Shown here: positions 6,822 to 15,916 of the stretch, one piece after another | Numbering within the stretch: position 1 is the first letter of the stretch | Layout of the letters: every line of letters starts with the position of its first letter | Assembly (NCBI GenBank): GCA_021159235.1 | Contig: JAGGSF010000116.1 | Span: forward strand, 1-21,114 | Length of the DNA: 21,114 nt | Direction: 5' to 3' | Source of the DNA: Deltaproteobacteria bacterium | GTDB taxonomy: Bacteria > Campylobacterota_A > Desulfurellia > JAGGSF01 | Notes under the pieces: model-generated | What the model was told of the DNA's origin: nothing | What the model saw: only the letters and a program-made list of their open reading frames with translations | The model's database searches: none | Position numbers and translations under genes: made by a program

Positions 6822-6823
6822 AG

Positions 6824-7846
6824 TTGGAAGAAATATTAGAGAAGTTAAAGCAGGAAATAAAAGAGATTCACAACTTAGAAAGCCTGAAGAAGGTAAAAGC
6901 TGCATACTTGGGTAAAAAGGGCTGTATAACAAAACTTTTAAAGAACATCTCCACTCTTTCTGCAGAGAAAAGGAAAAACTATGGAGAAAAAGTAAATAGA
7001 CTGAAGAGAGAAGCAGAAAAGATATTTTCACAGAAAAGTGAAAGCATAAAAAAGGAAATAGAGAATCTGTCCTTAGAGAGAGAGAAACTGGATATTACCC
7101 TCCCCGGTAGAAGATACGCAAAGGGCAGTCTGCATCCTTTGAGTATTGTCCTAAGAGAAATAGAAGATATATTTGAAGGGCTGAATTTCTCCATAGAGGA
7201 AGGACCGGAAATAGAATATGAACTGTACAATTTTGATATGCTCAACATGCCTAAGGAGCATCCAGCAAGAGACATGCATGATACATTCTATATAGATGAA
7301 GGCATGCTTCTGCGCACACATACCTCTCCTGTGCAAATACGCGTTTTAAAAGAGAAAGTTCCTCCATTAATGTTTATATCACCGGGAAAGGTCTACAGAA
7401 GAGATGCCGATATCTCTCATTCACCCATGTTTCATCAAGTAGAAGGAATGATAGTAGATAAAAAGCTGAGTTTTTCCCATCTAAAGGGTATCATGACGGT
7501 TTTTTTAAGGAAATTCTTCGGAGAAGAGACAGAACTCCGTTTTCGTCCCAGTTATTTTCCGTTTACTGAACCCTCAGCAGAAGTAGACATACAATGCATT
7601 GTGTGTAAAGGGAATGGATGCAGACTCTGTTCATATACAGGCTTTCTGGAAATATTGGGTTGTGGTGTGGTTCATCCCAATGTGTTTAAAGCGGCAGGAT
7701 ATGACCCAGAGATTTGGAAAGGCTTGGCTTTTGGTATGGGTGTAGAGAGGATGGCAATGCTCAAATATGGCATAGATGATATCAGGCTATTTTTTGAAAA
7801 CGATTATAGATTCTTGAAGAATTTTTCCTTGACAGCTGTGACATGA
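6824..7846 (+). CDS. pheS: Phenylalanine-tRNA ligase alpha subunit
   Basis: PheS is the catalytic subunit of the (alpha-beta)2 PheRS. The 340-residue protein has an N-terminal coiled coil (about 1-85), then the class II core: motif 2 around PGKVYRRDADISHSPMFHQ, the Cys-rich segment CKGNGCRLC followed by GFLEILGCGVVHP, and motif 3 GLAFGMGVERMAMLKYGID near the C-terminus. All are diagnostic. The start is TTG at 6824, two bases after the rplT stop; GGTGGAGG ends 13 bases upstream, inside rplT. No ATG or GTG precedes the coiled coil, and the length from TTG equals the family norm. It overlaps pheT by 4 bases (ATGA). Confidence 0.96.
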   Translation: MEEILEKLKQEIKEIHNLESLKKVKAAYLGKKGCITKLLKNISTLSAEKRKNYGEKVNRLKREAEKIFSQKSESIKKEIENLSLEREKLDITLPGRRYAKGSLHPLSIVLREIEDIFEGLNFSIEEGPEIEYELYNFDMLNMPKEHPARDMHDTFYIDEGMLLRTHTSPVQIRVLKEKVPPLMFISPGKVYRRDADISHSPMFHQVEGMIVDKKLSFSHLKGIMTVFLRKFFGEETELRFRPSYFPFTEPSAEVDIQCIVCKGNGCRLCSYTGFLEILGCGVVHPNVFKAAGYDPEIWKGLAFGMGVERMAMLKYGIDDIRLFFENDYRFLKNFSLTAVT

Positions 7847-10197
7847 TTGTTTCATTAAACTGGCTCAACGAATTCGTAGAAATTCCCTGTGATGCCAGGG
7901 AATTCGTATACAGACTTACAATGAGTGGGTTGGAGGCGGAGGGTATAGTTTGTTTGAATGAGATGCTGGGGTCAGCCCGGGTGGGAGAGATAAAAGATAT
8001 AAAAAAAGGAAACATCAACTGGGTAACAGTAGATATAAAGGATAAAGATATAGAAATTGCAACCAATCTTTCACTGAACATAGGAGATAAGATACCGGTG
8101 GTAGAGGCGGGAGGTGAGGTAGGAAAGAGAAAGGTGCAAGAGAAAGCATTTGGCAATAAGGTGTCCTATGGTGTTATATGTTCAACTAAGAATTTTGGAA
8201 TGGAAAATGAGGAATTAATAAAGCTGGAAAAGGAAGTAGAAAATGGCACATATCTGAGAGACATAAAGGAATTTGATGACTGTTTGATTGATTTTGATAT
8301 TACCCCCAATCGCGGTGATTGCCTTTCCATGCTGGGTATCGCCAGGGATGCTTCTGCTATTTTTAATAAACCGTTGAAAAAATTAGAATACAATTTAGAG
8401 GAAGAAAGGTTTGAACAGAAGATAAAAGTAACGGTAGAAAATACCAGAGATTGTCCCCGTTATTCTGCTCGACTGATAAAAAATGTAAACATAAAAGAAT
8501 CTCCGTTTCTCATTCGTTTCAGACTCCTCAAATGTGGAATAAGGCCTATCAACAATATTGTAGATATTACAAATTATGTTATGCTCGCTTTAGGACAACC
8601 TTTACATGCGTTTGATGTAGAAAAGTTGAAAGGCAGTGAAATCATCGTGAGAAGTGCCAGAAATGGAGAAAGTATCATCACACTGGATGGAAAAGAAAGG
8701 ATGCTTTCTGAAGATATGCTTGTTATCGCAGACAGGACAAAGCCTATAGCTATTGCAGGAATTATGGGAGGAGAAGAGACAGGTGTTACCGAAGAAACAA
8801 GGGATATCTTGATAGAAAGTGCTCACTTCAACCCCGTATCGGTAAGGATGACGGCTCGAAAACTTCTGATGCACACTGAGGCTTCTCATCGGTTTGAAAG
8901 AGGAGTAGATCCAGAAAATACGATGGAGGCGGCAAATTACGCTGCCTATCTTATACAGAGATATGCTCAGGGGCATGTTTCTCAGGATTTCGTAGATGTA
9001 AAAGTCAAAGATTTTCCGGAAAGAGGAATAATATGTTCATATAATGATATAAGAGAGATTATCGGCTGTGATATAGAGGATGAAAAGATAAGAGATACTA
9101 TTAAAAGTTTGCATATGAGCCTGGAGGATAGAAAAGAACGATTTCTCGTTCGTGTTCCTACATTTCGCTTTGACCTGTTTCAATGCGAGGACATCGCTGA
9201 AGAGGTGGCTCGAATTTACGGATATAATCGTATTCCTTCCATTCTCCCCTCCACTCCCTTGCTCTCCCAGAAGAAAAGTAGACTGGCTACCGTATCTGAA
9301 AAGATAAAAGATGTACTTTCAAATAATGGATTATCAGAAGTGATAAATTACTCTTTTGTAAATGCAGAGGAATTAAAAAAATATAACCTGATAAGAGATG
9401 AGGATGAATTGATAAAAATAAGCAATCCACTTTCCTCGGAACAGAATGTGATGCGCCCTACCCTCTTGTTGGGATTGCTGAACAATGTAATTTTAAATGT
9501 GTCTCGATCTGTTTTAAGAGTTCCCCTGTTTGAAATAGGAAGGATCTTTATAAAAGGTGAAAGGGGAAGGTTACCTTATGAACCGCTCACTCTGGGTATA
9601 GCGCTTTCTGGTAGAAGGTATGAACCCTGCTGGTATGAAAGGGAAACGGATTTTGATTTTTACGATATAAAGGGTTTTTTTGAAGATGTATTTTATCTGA
9701 TAGGTGCGGATGTAGAATACAGGCAGACTAAAAATCCATTCTTCCATCCTCAGAAGGCAACTGATGTGGTATTTGAAAAGAAAATAGTAGGACACTTTGG
9801 CGAAATTCATCCTGAAGTAATCCATAAAACAGGATTGAAGGTAAAGAATACTATCGTTTTAGGAGAAATAAACCTTTCAGAAATGGTGGAAAAGACCAGG
9901 AAAGTTATCTTCTTCCGCCGTTTACCCAGATATCCACTGGTTATCAGGGATATTTCATTACTCATGGAAAGAAGTGTACAGGTGGGTGAAATTCTGAAGA
10001 CAATAGAGGATACAGATAAACACATTGATAAAGTATATATCTTTGATCTGTTTACTAAGGGTAAAGAGAAGAGTGTAGGATTTCGTATCATCTTGAGAAA
10101 TGATGAAAAGACATTTACCGAAGATGAGGTTCAGTATATTATAGACAGAGTTGTGCAGAGAATAGAGGAAAAATTTGCCGCTCGCCTGAGGAGGTAA
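7843..10197 (+). CDS. pheT: Phenylalanine-tRNA ligase beta subunit
   Basis: PheT, 784 residues, provides tRNA-Phe binding and editing of Tyr-tRNA-Phe in the heterotetramer. Domains in order: short N-terminal module (MIVSLNWLNEFVEI), an OB-fold tRNA-binding domain (about 40-150), the B3/B4 editing domain (about 210-370, including RPINNIVDITNYVMLALGQP), the B5 domain (about 400-470), a catalytic-like fold (about 480-680) and the C-terminal FDX-ACB anticodon domain (about 690-784, RRLPRYPLVIRDISLLME). Length and order are typical of the bacterial form. Translation is coupled to pheS by an ATGA overlap; the gene's last codons (AGG AGG) act as the ribosome site of ileS. Confidence 0.97.
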   Translation: MIVSLNWLNEFVEIPCDAREFVYRLTMSGLEAEGIVCLNEMLGSARVGEIKDIKKGNINWVTVDIKDKDIEIATNLSLNIGDKIPVVEAGGEVGKRKVQEKAFGNKVSYGVICSTKNFGMENEELIKLEKEVENGTYLRDIKEFDDCLIDFDITPNRGDCLSMLGIARDASAIFNKPLKKLEYNLEEERFEQKIKVTVENTRDCPRYSARLIKNVNIKESPFLIRFRLLKCGIRPINNIVDITNYVMLALGQPLHAFDVEKLKGSEIIVRSARNGESIITLDGKERMLSEDMLVIADRTKPIAIAGIMGGEETGVTEETRDILIESAHFNPVSVRMTARKLLMHTEASHRFERGVDPENTMEAANYAAYLIQRYAQGHVSQDFVDVKVKDFPERGIICSYNDIREIIGCDIEDEKIRDTIKSLHMSLEDRKERFLVRVPTFRFDLFQCEDIAEEVARIYGYNRIPSILPSTPLLSQKKSRLATVSEKIKDVLSNNGLSEVINYSFVNAEELKKYNLIRDEDELIKISNPLSSEQNVMRPTLLLGLLNNVILNVSRSVLRVPLFEIGRIFIKGERGRLPYEPLTLGIALSGRRYEPCWYERETDFDFYDIKGFFEDVFYLIGADVEYRQTKNPFFHPQKATDVVFEKKIVGHFGEIHPEVIHKTGLKVKNTIVLGEINLSEMVEKTRKVIFFRRLPRYPLVIRDISLLMERSVQVGEILKTIEDTDKHIDKVYIFDLFTKGKEKSVGFRIILRNDEKTFTEDEVQYIIDRVVQRIEEKFAARLRR
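7881..7904 (+). other. Strong hairpin early in pheT coding sequence
   Basis: AATTCCCTG (7881-7889), a six-base loop and CAGGGAATT (7896-7904) form a perfect 9-bp stem, 38 bases after the pheT start. It is flanked by a direct repeat of GAATTCGTA (7870-7878 and 7900-7908), both copies coding Glu-Phe-Val. The structure is clearly present; a role in PheS:PheT translation balance is only a guess. Confidence 0.4.
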
Positions 10198-10198
10198 A

Positions 10199-12955
10199 AT
10201 GAACTATAAGAATACGCTGCTTCTTCCCAGAACAGAGTTTTCAATGAAGGCAAATCTCAATGAGAAGGAACCTGAAATATTAGAGAAATGGGAAAAGATA
10301 AAGCTCTACGAAAAGATAATGGAGGAGTGTAAAAAAAGAAAAAACACATTTATTCTTCACGATGGTCCTCCTTATGCCAATGGTCACATTCATATTGGAC
10401 ATGCGTTGAACAAAATATTAAAAGACATTGTGATAAAGGCGAAGTTTATGAGTGGTTACAGCACCCCTTTCATCCCCGGATGGGATTGCCACGGTCTTCC
10501 TATTGAACATCAGGTAGAAAGAGAAATAGGGAAGACAGAGAAAGGGAGAATGAGGAGTGTATGTAGAAAGTTTGCTGCAAAATTTGTGGATATTCAGAGA
10601 GAGGAATTTAAAAGGCTGGGAGTATTTGGTCTGTGGGACAAACCTTACCTTACCATGGACTATAAGTACGAAGCGGATACACTGAGGGAATTGGCTAAAT
10701 TCGTAGGAAAAGGCATGGTCTACAAGAAGAAAAAGCCCGTTTTCTGGTGTTATTCCTGCAAAACAGCATTGGCTATGGCAGAAGTAGAATATGAAGAAGA
10801 TAGATCCCCATCTATTTATGTGCGCTTTCCTCTTCTAACCAACATATCACAGGATGACAGAAGATTCCTGGGGAAAAGAGTCAGTGTAATCATCTGGACT
10901 ACCACCCCCTGGACTTTACCCGCAAATCTGGCGGTATGCGTTCATCCTGATATAGATTATAGCTTCGTAGATGTTGGAGAAAGAAATGTTTATGTTCTGG
11001 CAACGGGTTTAGTTGAAAAACTGATGAAGAAATTCTCCATAAAAAATTATAGCATTATCTCCACTGTTAAGGGAAGGGAAATGGAAGGAATGGAACTGGT
11101 GCATCCGTTTTATGAGCGTATCAGCAGGCTCATCAATGGAGAATTCGTCAATTTGGAAGAGGGAACAGGTTGTGTTCATATCGCTACAGGTCACGGAGAA
11201 GAAGATTACAATGTAGGGCTGAAATATCATCTTCCCATTTATTCTCCTGTAGATGAAGAGGGAAGATTTACTTCCAGTATAGAACATTTTGGTAATATGT
11301 TTGTCTTCGATGCCAATAAAGCTATTATAAAAAAGTTAAAGGAAACAAATACCCTGGTTTTAGAAGAGGAGATTATTCATTCCTATCCTCATTGCTGGAG
11401 ATGCAAGAAGCCTGTCATCTTTAGAGCCACAGAACAGTGGTTTATATCTGTAGAAACTGTGAGAAAAAATGCCTTGAAAGAAATAGACAGGGTTCAATGG
11501 ATACCGGAGTGGGGGAAAAATAGAATAAGGAGCATGATGGAAACAAGACCCGATTGGTGCATATCCAGACAGAGAGCGTGGGGCGTTCCCATCACTTTAA
11601 TAAGATGCAAGAAATGCGGCAATATTCAACTTGGTAGAGAATTTGTGGAGAAAGTAGCAGAGAGTGTGCAGAGAGAGGGATCGGATGTATGGTTCAAAAA
11701 GGACATAAGAGATTTTCTGCCTCATGATTTTGTATGCGAAAGATGCGGAGGAAAAGAATTTGAGAAGGAAACAGATATTCTGGATGTGTGGTTCGATTCC
11801 AGTGTTAGTCATGCTGTTGTGCTTGAAGGAAGAGAAGAGTTGAAGTGGCCAGCGGATATGTATCTGGAGGGCTCAGATCAGCATCGTGGTTGGTTTCAAT
11901 CCTCGCTCTTGGAGTCTGTTGCCACCAGAGGCAGGGCGCCTTACAATACAGTTCTTACCCATGGTTTTGTAGTAGATGCAGAAGGTAAGAAGATGTCAAA
12001 ATCGCTGGGGAATGTGATTTCTCCTCAGGAAGTGATAGAAAAGGCTGGTGCAGAGATATTGCGATTGTGGGTTTGTGCTTCTGACTATCGAAATGACATT
12101 AAGCTCTCTCCCGAGATATTGAAGAGGCTAATTGACAGCTACCGTAAGATGAGAAATACACTGAGATTTCTTCTCGGTAATCTCTTTGATTTTAAGGAAG
12201 AAGATAAAATAAAGTATGAAGATTTAGAAAACATAGACCGATGGATATTAGCAGAACTGGAAGACTTAAAGAGAAAGATCCTGAATAGTTACGAAACATA
12301 CGAGTATCACAGGATATACCAACTGGTTACATCCTTCTGTGCGGATGAGTTGAGTTCATTTTATCTTGATGTGTTAAAGGATAGATTGTATTGTGAAGAT
12401 ATGAACAGCAGAAAGAGAAGAAGTGCCCAAACAGCAATGTTTGAAATACTACACACACTTTTACTCTTAATTGCACCCATTCTTTCTTTTACCGCTGAAG
12501 AGGCTTATTCCTTTATAAACCTGAAAGAAAAAAAAGAGAGCGTGCATCTGGAAAGCTTTCCCAGCTTGAATGATGATTGGCTAAATGCTCAGATTATAGA
12601 GGAATGGACAGCTTTGAGAGAACTTAAGGCTAAAACAGATAAAGCCATAGAGGTGGTTCGCTCACAGAAAAAGATTGGTAATTCACTGGAAGCTGACATC
12701 TACATTGAAGGTGATGGAGGGTTTAGAGAGATACTGGAAAAATATAGAGATGAGCTGGCAGATATTGCCATTGTCTCTCATCTATTTTTAGAAAGACCTG
12801 CTTCCTCCTTGTACTGTCTGGAAGGAGAGGGATTGAAGATATATGTAACTCATGCTCAAGGGGAAAAATGTGAAAGATGTTGGAGGTATGATACAGATGT
12901 AGATGAAAACAGGTTATGTAAAAGGTGCAGGGGTGTTCTGGGAGGTAGAAAATGA
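10199..12955 (+). CDS. ileS: Isoleucine-tRNA ligase
   Basis: IleRS charges tRNA-Ile and edits valine. At 918 residues it is a full-length bacterial type I enzyme. Visible motifs: class I HIGH (HIGH, 65-68) in PYANGHIHIGHALNK, the CP1 editing domain with TTTPWTLPAN (234-243) and GTGCVHIATGHGEEDY (322-337), KMSKS at 598-602, and a C-terminal zinc finger (CERCW then CKRC) close to the end. Internal Cys pairs (CKKC, CERC) around 470 and 513 suggest a further zinc site. The start lies one base after the pheT stop with GAGGAGG supplied by the end of pheT; the stop overlaps the next gene by 4 bases. Confidence 0.97.
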   Translation: MNYKNTLLLPRTEFSMKANLNEKEPEILEKWEKIKLYEKIMEECKKRKNTFILHDGPPYANGHIHIGHALNKILKDIVIKAKFMSGYSTPFIPGWDCHGLPIEHQVEREIGKTEKGRMRSVCRKFAAKFVDIQREEFKRLGVFGLWDKPYLTMDYKYEADTLRELAKFVGKGMVYKKKKPVFWCYSCKTALAMAEVEYEEDRSPSIYVRFPLLTNISQDDRRFLGKRVSVIIWTTTPWTLPANLAVCVHPDIDYSFVDVGERNVYVLATGLVEKLMKKFSIKNYSIISTVKGREMEGMELVHPFYERISRLINGEFVNLEEGTGCVHIATGHGEEDYNVGLKYHLPIYSPVDEEGRFTSSIEHFGNMFVFDANKAIIKKLKETNTLVLEEEIIHSYPHCWRCKKPVIFRATEQWFISVETVRKNALKEIDRVQWIPEWGKNRIRSMMETRPDWCISRQRAWGVPITLIRCKKCGNIQLGREFVEKVAESVQREGSDVWFKKDIRDFLPHDFVCERCGGKEFEKETDILDVWFDSSVSHAVVLEGREELKWPADMYLEGSDQHRGWFQSSLLESVATRGRAPYNTVLTHGFVVDAEGKKMSKSLGNVISPQEVIEKAGAEILRLWVCASDYRNDIKLSPEILKRLIDSYRKMRNTLRFLLGNLFDFKEEDKIKYEDLENIDRWILAELEDLKRKILNSYETYEYHRIYQLVTSFCADELSSFYLDVLKDRLYCEDMNSRKRRSAQTAMFEILHTLLLLIAPILSFTAEEAYSFINLKEKKESVHLESFPSLNDDWLNAQIIEEWTALRELKAKTDKAIEVVRSQKKIGNSLEADIYIEGDGGFREILEKYRDELADIAIVSHLFLERPASSLYCLEGEGLKIYVTHAQGEKCERCWRYDTDVDENRLCKRCRGVLGGRK

Positions 12956-13572
12956 GGAAACTTTCACAAAAAGAAGGTGCTTTTCTTGTAAAATTGGCGA
13001 GAAAATCCATAGAATATTATTTAAAAGAACACAGATATCTTACTCCACCTGAAGACCATCCATCCATCCTGGATGAACAGAGAGGGATATTCGTAACGTT
13101 GGAAAGTTATCCCTCCCACAACCTAAGAGGATGTATAGGCTATCCATTGGGAGAGGGACCTTTGATCAGCTCAACAATTGATGCTGCTATGTCCAGCGCG
13201 TTCAATGATCCGCGATTTGACCCTTTGACGGAAAGGGAACTTAATCTCATAACGATAGAAATTAGTGTTCTCTCTGAACCAGAAATACTTGATCCGAACC
13301 GGAGATACTCTGTGCAATTTGAGATTGGCGAACATGGATTGCTTATACGCTGCGGCAAGTGGAGTGGCATCTTACTTCCACAGGTACCGGTAGAACAGAA
13401 ATGGGACAAGGAGACATTTTTAAAGCATATATGTTTAAAGGCAGGCCTTGCACCGGATTGCTACAAGGATAAACATTGCCATCTTTTCAAATTTTCCGGG
13501 CAAATATTTAGAGAGGTTGTCCCTGGTGGGGAAATAGAAGAAAGAGATATTAAAAAGGAGATGAAAACATGA
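12952..13572 (+). CDS. AMMECR1 domain protein (AmmeMemoRadiSam component A)
   Basis: A 206-residue member of the AMMECR1 family, the A component of the AmmeMemoRadiSam set, whose biochemical role was long unknown. The near-invariant motif LRGCIGY is at residues 58-64 and is followed by the family's ASAFNDPRF-type helix (MSSAFNDPRFDPLT), EISVLSEPE, and HGLLIRCGKWSGILLPQVP. An ATGA overlap couples it to ileS and another couples it to the next gene. The radical SAM partner lies 6.4 kb away in the opposite-strand operon (19988-21004); the Memo partner is not in the window. The position at the end of an aminoacyl-tRNA synthetase operon hints at a translation-linked role. Confidence 0.93.
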   Translation: MRKLSQKEGAFLVKLARKSIEYYLKEHRYLTPPEDHPSILDEQRGIFVTLESYPSHNLRGCIGYPLGEGPLISSTIDAAMSSAFNDPRFDPLTERELNLITIEISVLSEPEILDPNRRYSVQFEIGEHGLLIRCGKWSGILLPQVPVEQKWDKETFLKHICLKAGLAPDCYKDKHCHLFKFSGQIFREVVPGGEIEERDIKKEMKT

Positions 13573-14156
13573 AAAAAATACTGGAAAAATATAACAACAA
13601 ACTCAGTGAATTTACATCCGTGCTAAAAACAGATTATTCTATACAGATAATTCCAGAAAAGGATGTCCTGGAAGATTTAAGAAGAAAATTGGAAGAATGG
13701 GGGAAGAACAATCTCCAGTCTATACTCACTGATTTAACAAATTTTGTGGAGGAAAATTGTAAGGAGTATATAACTAAAAATAAGCAGGAATGGGAAGATG
13801 TTAAACGCCGGGCAAAGATTGCTTCTGAATACGGACTATATTTAGCACCAATAGACCTGATAAGTGTAGAAAAAAGTAGAGTAAAAGCCGCTGCGGTAGG
13901 AAGTACTGTAATCTTGTCTAATATTTTTTTGTCTCGTCTTATTAGAAAAAAGCTCCTTGATTTCCCATCCTCTCTTATTCTCGGCGGTGTTGCAGGATTT
14001 GTCAGCTATCTCTTATTTAAAGAAAAGGAAGAAGCGGGGATGGGAACATTGATTGAGGGATATATCAGCGATTCCGAGGAGTGGATAAGGACAGCACTGG
14101 AAAATGTGTTCAGCGTGTTTGAAGAGATAAGAGAAAAATCTGCAGACAAAGCTTGA
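13569..14156 (+). CDS. Protein of unknown family with a membrane hairpin
   Basis: I do not recognise a family. The 195 residues show an amphipathic, charged helical N-terminal region (about 1-85, with EDLRRKLEEWGKNNLQ), a stretch rich in Ala/Ile/Leu that gives two candidate membrane segments (about 107-124 and 132-150, the second with Gly-Gly-Val-Ala-Gly) separated by the basic loop RLIRKKLLDF, and a C-terminal helical tail (about 165-192). No signal peptide and no Cys motif are seen. The basic loop suggests the hairpin tip faces the cytoplasm. Its ATG overlaps the AMMECR1 stop by 4 bases, so it is the last gene of the long operon. The promoter of the next unit lies in its last codons. Confidence 0.75.
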   Translation: MKKILEKYNNKLSEFTSVLKTDYSIQIIPEKDVLEDLRRKLEEWGKNNLQSILTDLTNFVEENCKEYITKNKQEWEDVKRRAKIASEYGLYLAPIDLISVEKSRVKAAAVGSTVILSNIFLSRLIRKKLLDFPSSLILGGVAGFVSYLLFKEKEEAGMGTLIEGYISDSEEWIRTALENVFSVFEEIREKSADKA

Positions 14157-14180
14157 TTTTTTGCATCATTGCATTATAAT
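14153..14180 (+). promoter_or_regulatory. Promoter of the RHH-radical SAM-mobA unit
   Basis: TTGATT (14153-14158), a 16-base spacer and a perfect TATAAT (14175-14180). Transcription would begin near 14187, giving a leader of about 22 bases to the ATG at 14209. It overlaps the final codons of the upstream gene. It also argues against a TTG start at 14161, which would lie between the two promoter boxes. Confidence 0.55.
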
Positions 14181-14208
14181 ATCATTAACACATAATCAGA
14201 GGTGTAGA

Positions 14209-14406
14209 ATGCGAGGGTTTACAGTAAGAATTGAAGAGAAAAAAGCCAAAATTCTAAAGGCAATAAGTTCCTTGGAGGGGAAATCTGTAGCACAAGTTTT
14301 AAAAGAGTTGATAGATGAGTATATAGAATTGCGTTCTGAGGATTTGAAGTCACTCTTGAACAATGTAAAAAATATTGGTTTACCCAAGAGTATAAAATGC
14401 AAGTAA
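14209..14406 (+). CDS. Small ribbon-helix-helix (CopG/Arc-like) protein
   Basis: A 65-residue protein whose first 40 residues follow the ribbon-helix-helix pattern: a strand with alternating residues (RGFTVRIEE), helix 1 (KKAKILKAISSLEG), a turn with Ser/Thr-type capping (KSVAQ) and helix 2 (VLKELIDEYIE). RHH proteins usually bind DNA as dimers, either as autoregulators or antitoxins. No toxin gene is adjacent; the next gene is a radical SAM protein 16 bases away. The ATG at 14209 is chosen because AGAGGTG (14198-14204) lies four bases before it; an in-frame TTG at 14161 would place the start inside the promoter. It may repress its own promoter, but no clear operator palindrome is seen. Confidence 0.72.
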   Translation: MRGFTVRIEEKKAKILKAISSLEGKSVAQVLKELIDEYIELRSEDLKSLLNNVKNIGLPKSIKCK

Positions 14407-14422
14407 GGGAGGGATAAATAAG

Positions 14423-15916
14423 ATGGACTTGAAGAAATTTGTAAGTGTATTTTCTAACATTACAACGGATGTTGGTAAAATAATGATGGGTTATAACTCT
14501 GCCAGGTCTTTTTTACTCAAACAGGGAGAAAAGCTGGCATTTAAGAGATTGGTTATAGAAAATACAGAAAACAGGCCACCGGAGATACAGAAAGAAAAGG
14601 TCAGAGTGCTTAATAACCTGTTTGAAACGGTGGACAAGAGGATAAAAGAAGGACTTTATTCACCAAATGTGGTTAAGGTAATAGTTCATGTATTTGTAAA
14701 ATATCTGATATTGCCTAATGAAGATAAGAAAAAAAGATTTGAAGTATTTAAAGAAAAATACAGGAGAGAACCTCCTGCATTTTTGGTCATTGCGCCTACC
14801 AAGAGATGTAATCTCCATTGTGTTGGGTGTTATGCTTCTTCTAACTCAAAATCGGCAGAAACTATTCCCTTTCATTTATTTGACCGTATAATGAAGGAGA
14901 AAACGGAATTCTGGGGTTCGCATTTTACGGTGATTACAGGAGGAGAACCCTTCATCTACAGGAGCGAAGGAAAAGACATTCTGGATTTGGTGGAAAAGTA
15001 TCCTGATAACTTCTTCATGTTCTATACAAATGGAACACTGATTACCAAAGAAGTTGCTAAGAGAATGTCGGAACTGGGTAATGTCACGCCTGCCGTTTCG
15101 ATAGAAGGCTTTGAAAAAGAGACAGATACACGAAGGGGAAAGGGTGTATTCAAAAAGATAATGCAGGCATTTGAATACTTGAGAGAATATGGTGTGCCGT
15201 TTGGTATATCTGTAACACCCATGCGGCACAATGCAGAACTTCTGGTGAGTGATGAGTTTCTCGACTTCTATTTTGAAAAACAAAAGGTAACCTATGGATG
15301 GTTATTCCAGTACATGCCGATAGGAAATAAATACACATTGGATTTGATGATTACGCCAGAACAAAGGTTGAACCTGTTTAAGAGAGAAAGAGAGATCCTG
15401 TGGGAAAAGAAGCTGTTCTATCCCGATTTCTGGAACAGTGGTCCACTGGCTACGGGATGTATTGCCTCAGGTAGAGAGGGAGGATATCTGTATATAGACT
15501 GGAACGGAACTGTAACACCATGTGCTTTTTATCCATATTCGCCTGTAAATGTATTTGAGATATACAAAAGTGGTGGAAATCTAAATGATGTATACAATCA
15601 ACCATTTTTTGAAGCGGTGAGAAGATGGCAGGATGAGTATGGATACAAGAAACCTGCACCTGAGGTAGGCAACCTTATCAGAGGATGTCCTATAAGAGAC
15701 CATCATAAAACAGCTATAGAAATAGTAAGGAAATATAACGCCCAGCCCGAAGATGAATATGCAAAACAGGCACTGGAGGATGAGGAATATCACAAAGGAC
15801 TTATAGAATATGATGAGAAACTGAAAGAACTTCTTGATCCTTATTGGAAAGAGATATACCTGAAAGGCCTCTATATTGATAGGGAGAAAAAGAAGTATTT
15901 CACCGCTGCTATTTAA
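14423..15916 (+). CDS. Radical SAM protein with SPASM-like C-terminal cysteines
   Basis: A 497-residue radical SAM enzyme of unknown substrate. An N-terminal extension (1-117) precedes the radical SAM core: CX3CX2C at Cys129/133/136 (KRCNLHCVGCYA) binds the 4Fe-4S cluster, and GGEP at 173-176 is the SAM amino-group motif. C-terminal cysteines 346 (TGCIASG), 367 (VTPCAFYP) and 422 (RGCPIRD) resemble an auxiliary-cluster (SPASM-like) region, typical of enzymes modifying peptides or maturing cofactors. GGGAGGG nine bases upstream supports the start. Its stop overlaps the mobA start by one base (TAATG). It is not MoaA by motif, and no precursor-peptide gene is obvious. Specific function unknown. 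Confidence 0.85.
   Translation: MDLKKFVSVFSNITTDVGKIMMGYNSARSFLLKQGEKLAFKRLVIENTENRPPEIQKEKVRVLNNLFETVDKRIKEGLYSPNVVKVIVHVFVKYLILPNEDKKKRFEVFKEKYRREPPAFLVIAPTKRCNLHCVGCYASSNSKSAETIPFHLFDRIMKEKTEFWGSHFTVITGGEPFIYRSEGKDILDLVEKYPDNFFMFYTNGTLITKEVAKRMSELGNVTPAVSIEGFEKETDTRRGKGVFKKIMQAFEYLREYGVPFGISVTPMRHNAELLVSDEFLDFYFEKQKVTYGWLFQYMPIGNKYTLDLMITPEQRLNLFKREREILWEKKLFYPDFWNSGPLATGCIASGREGGYLYIDWNGTVTPCAFYPYSPVNVFEIYKSGGNLNDVYNQPFFEAVRRWQDEYGYKKPAPEVGNLIRGCPIRDHHKTAIEIVRKYNAQPEDEYAKQALEDEEYHKGLIEYDEKLKELLDPYWKEIYLKGLYIDREKKKYFTAAI

Noticed and set aside
7782-10091. Several minus-strand open frames (75-124 residues) opposite pheT
   Set aside because: All lie opposite well-conserved pheT codons and lack ribosome sites.
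14161-14208. TTG start giving a 16-residue longer ribbon-helix-helix protein
   Set aside because: The extension overlaps the promoter and its -10 box, and the ATG at 14209 has a good ribosome site and matches the family start.
14157-14208. Toxin-antitoxin pair headed by the ribbon-helix-helix gene
   Set aside because: The following gene is a 497-residue radical SAM protein, and no small toxin-like frame is adjacent.
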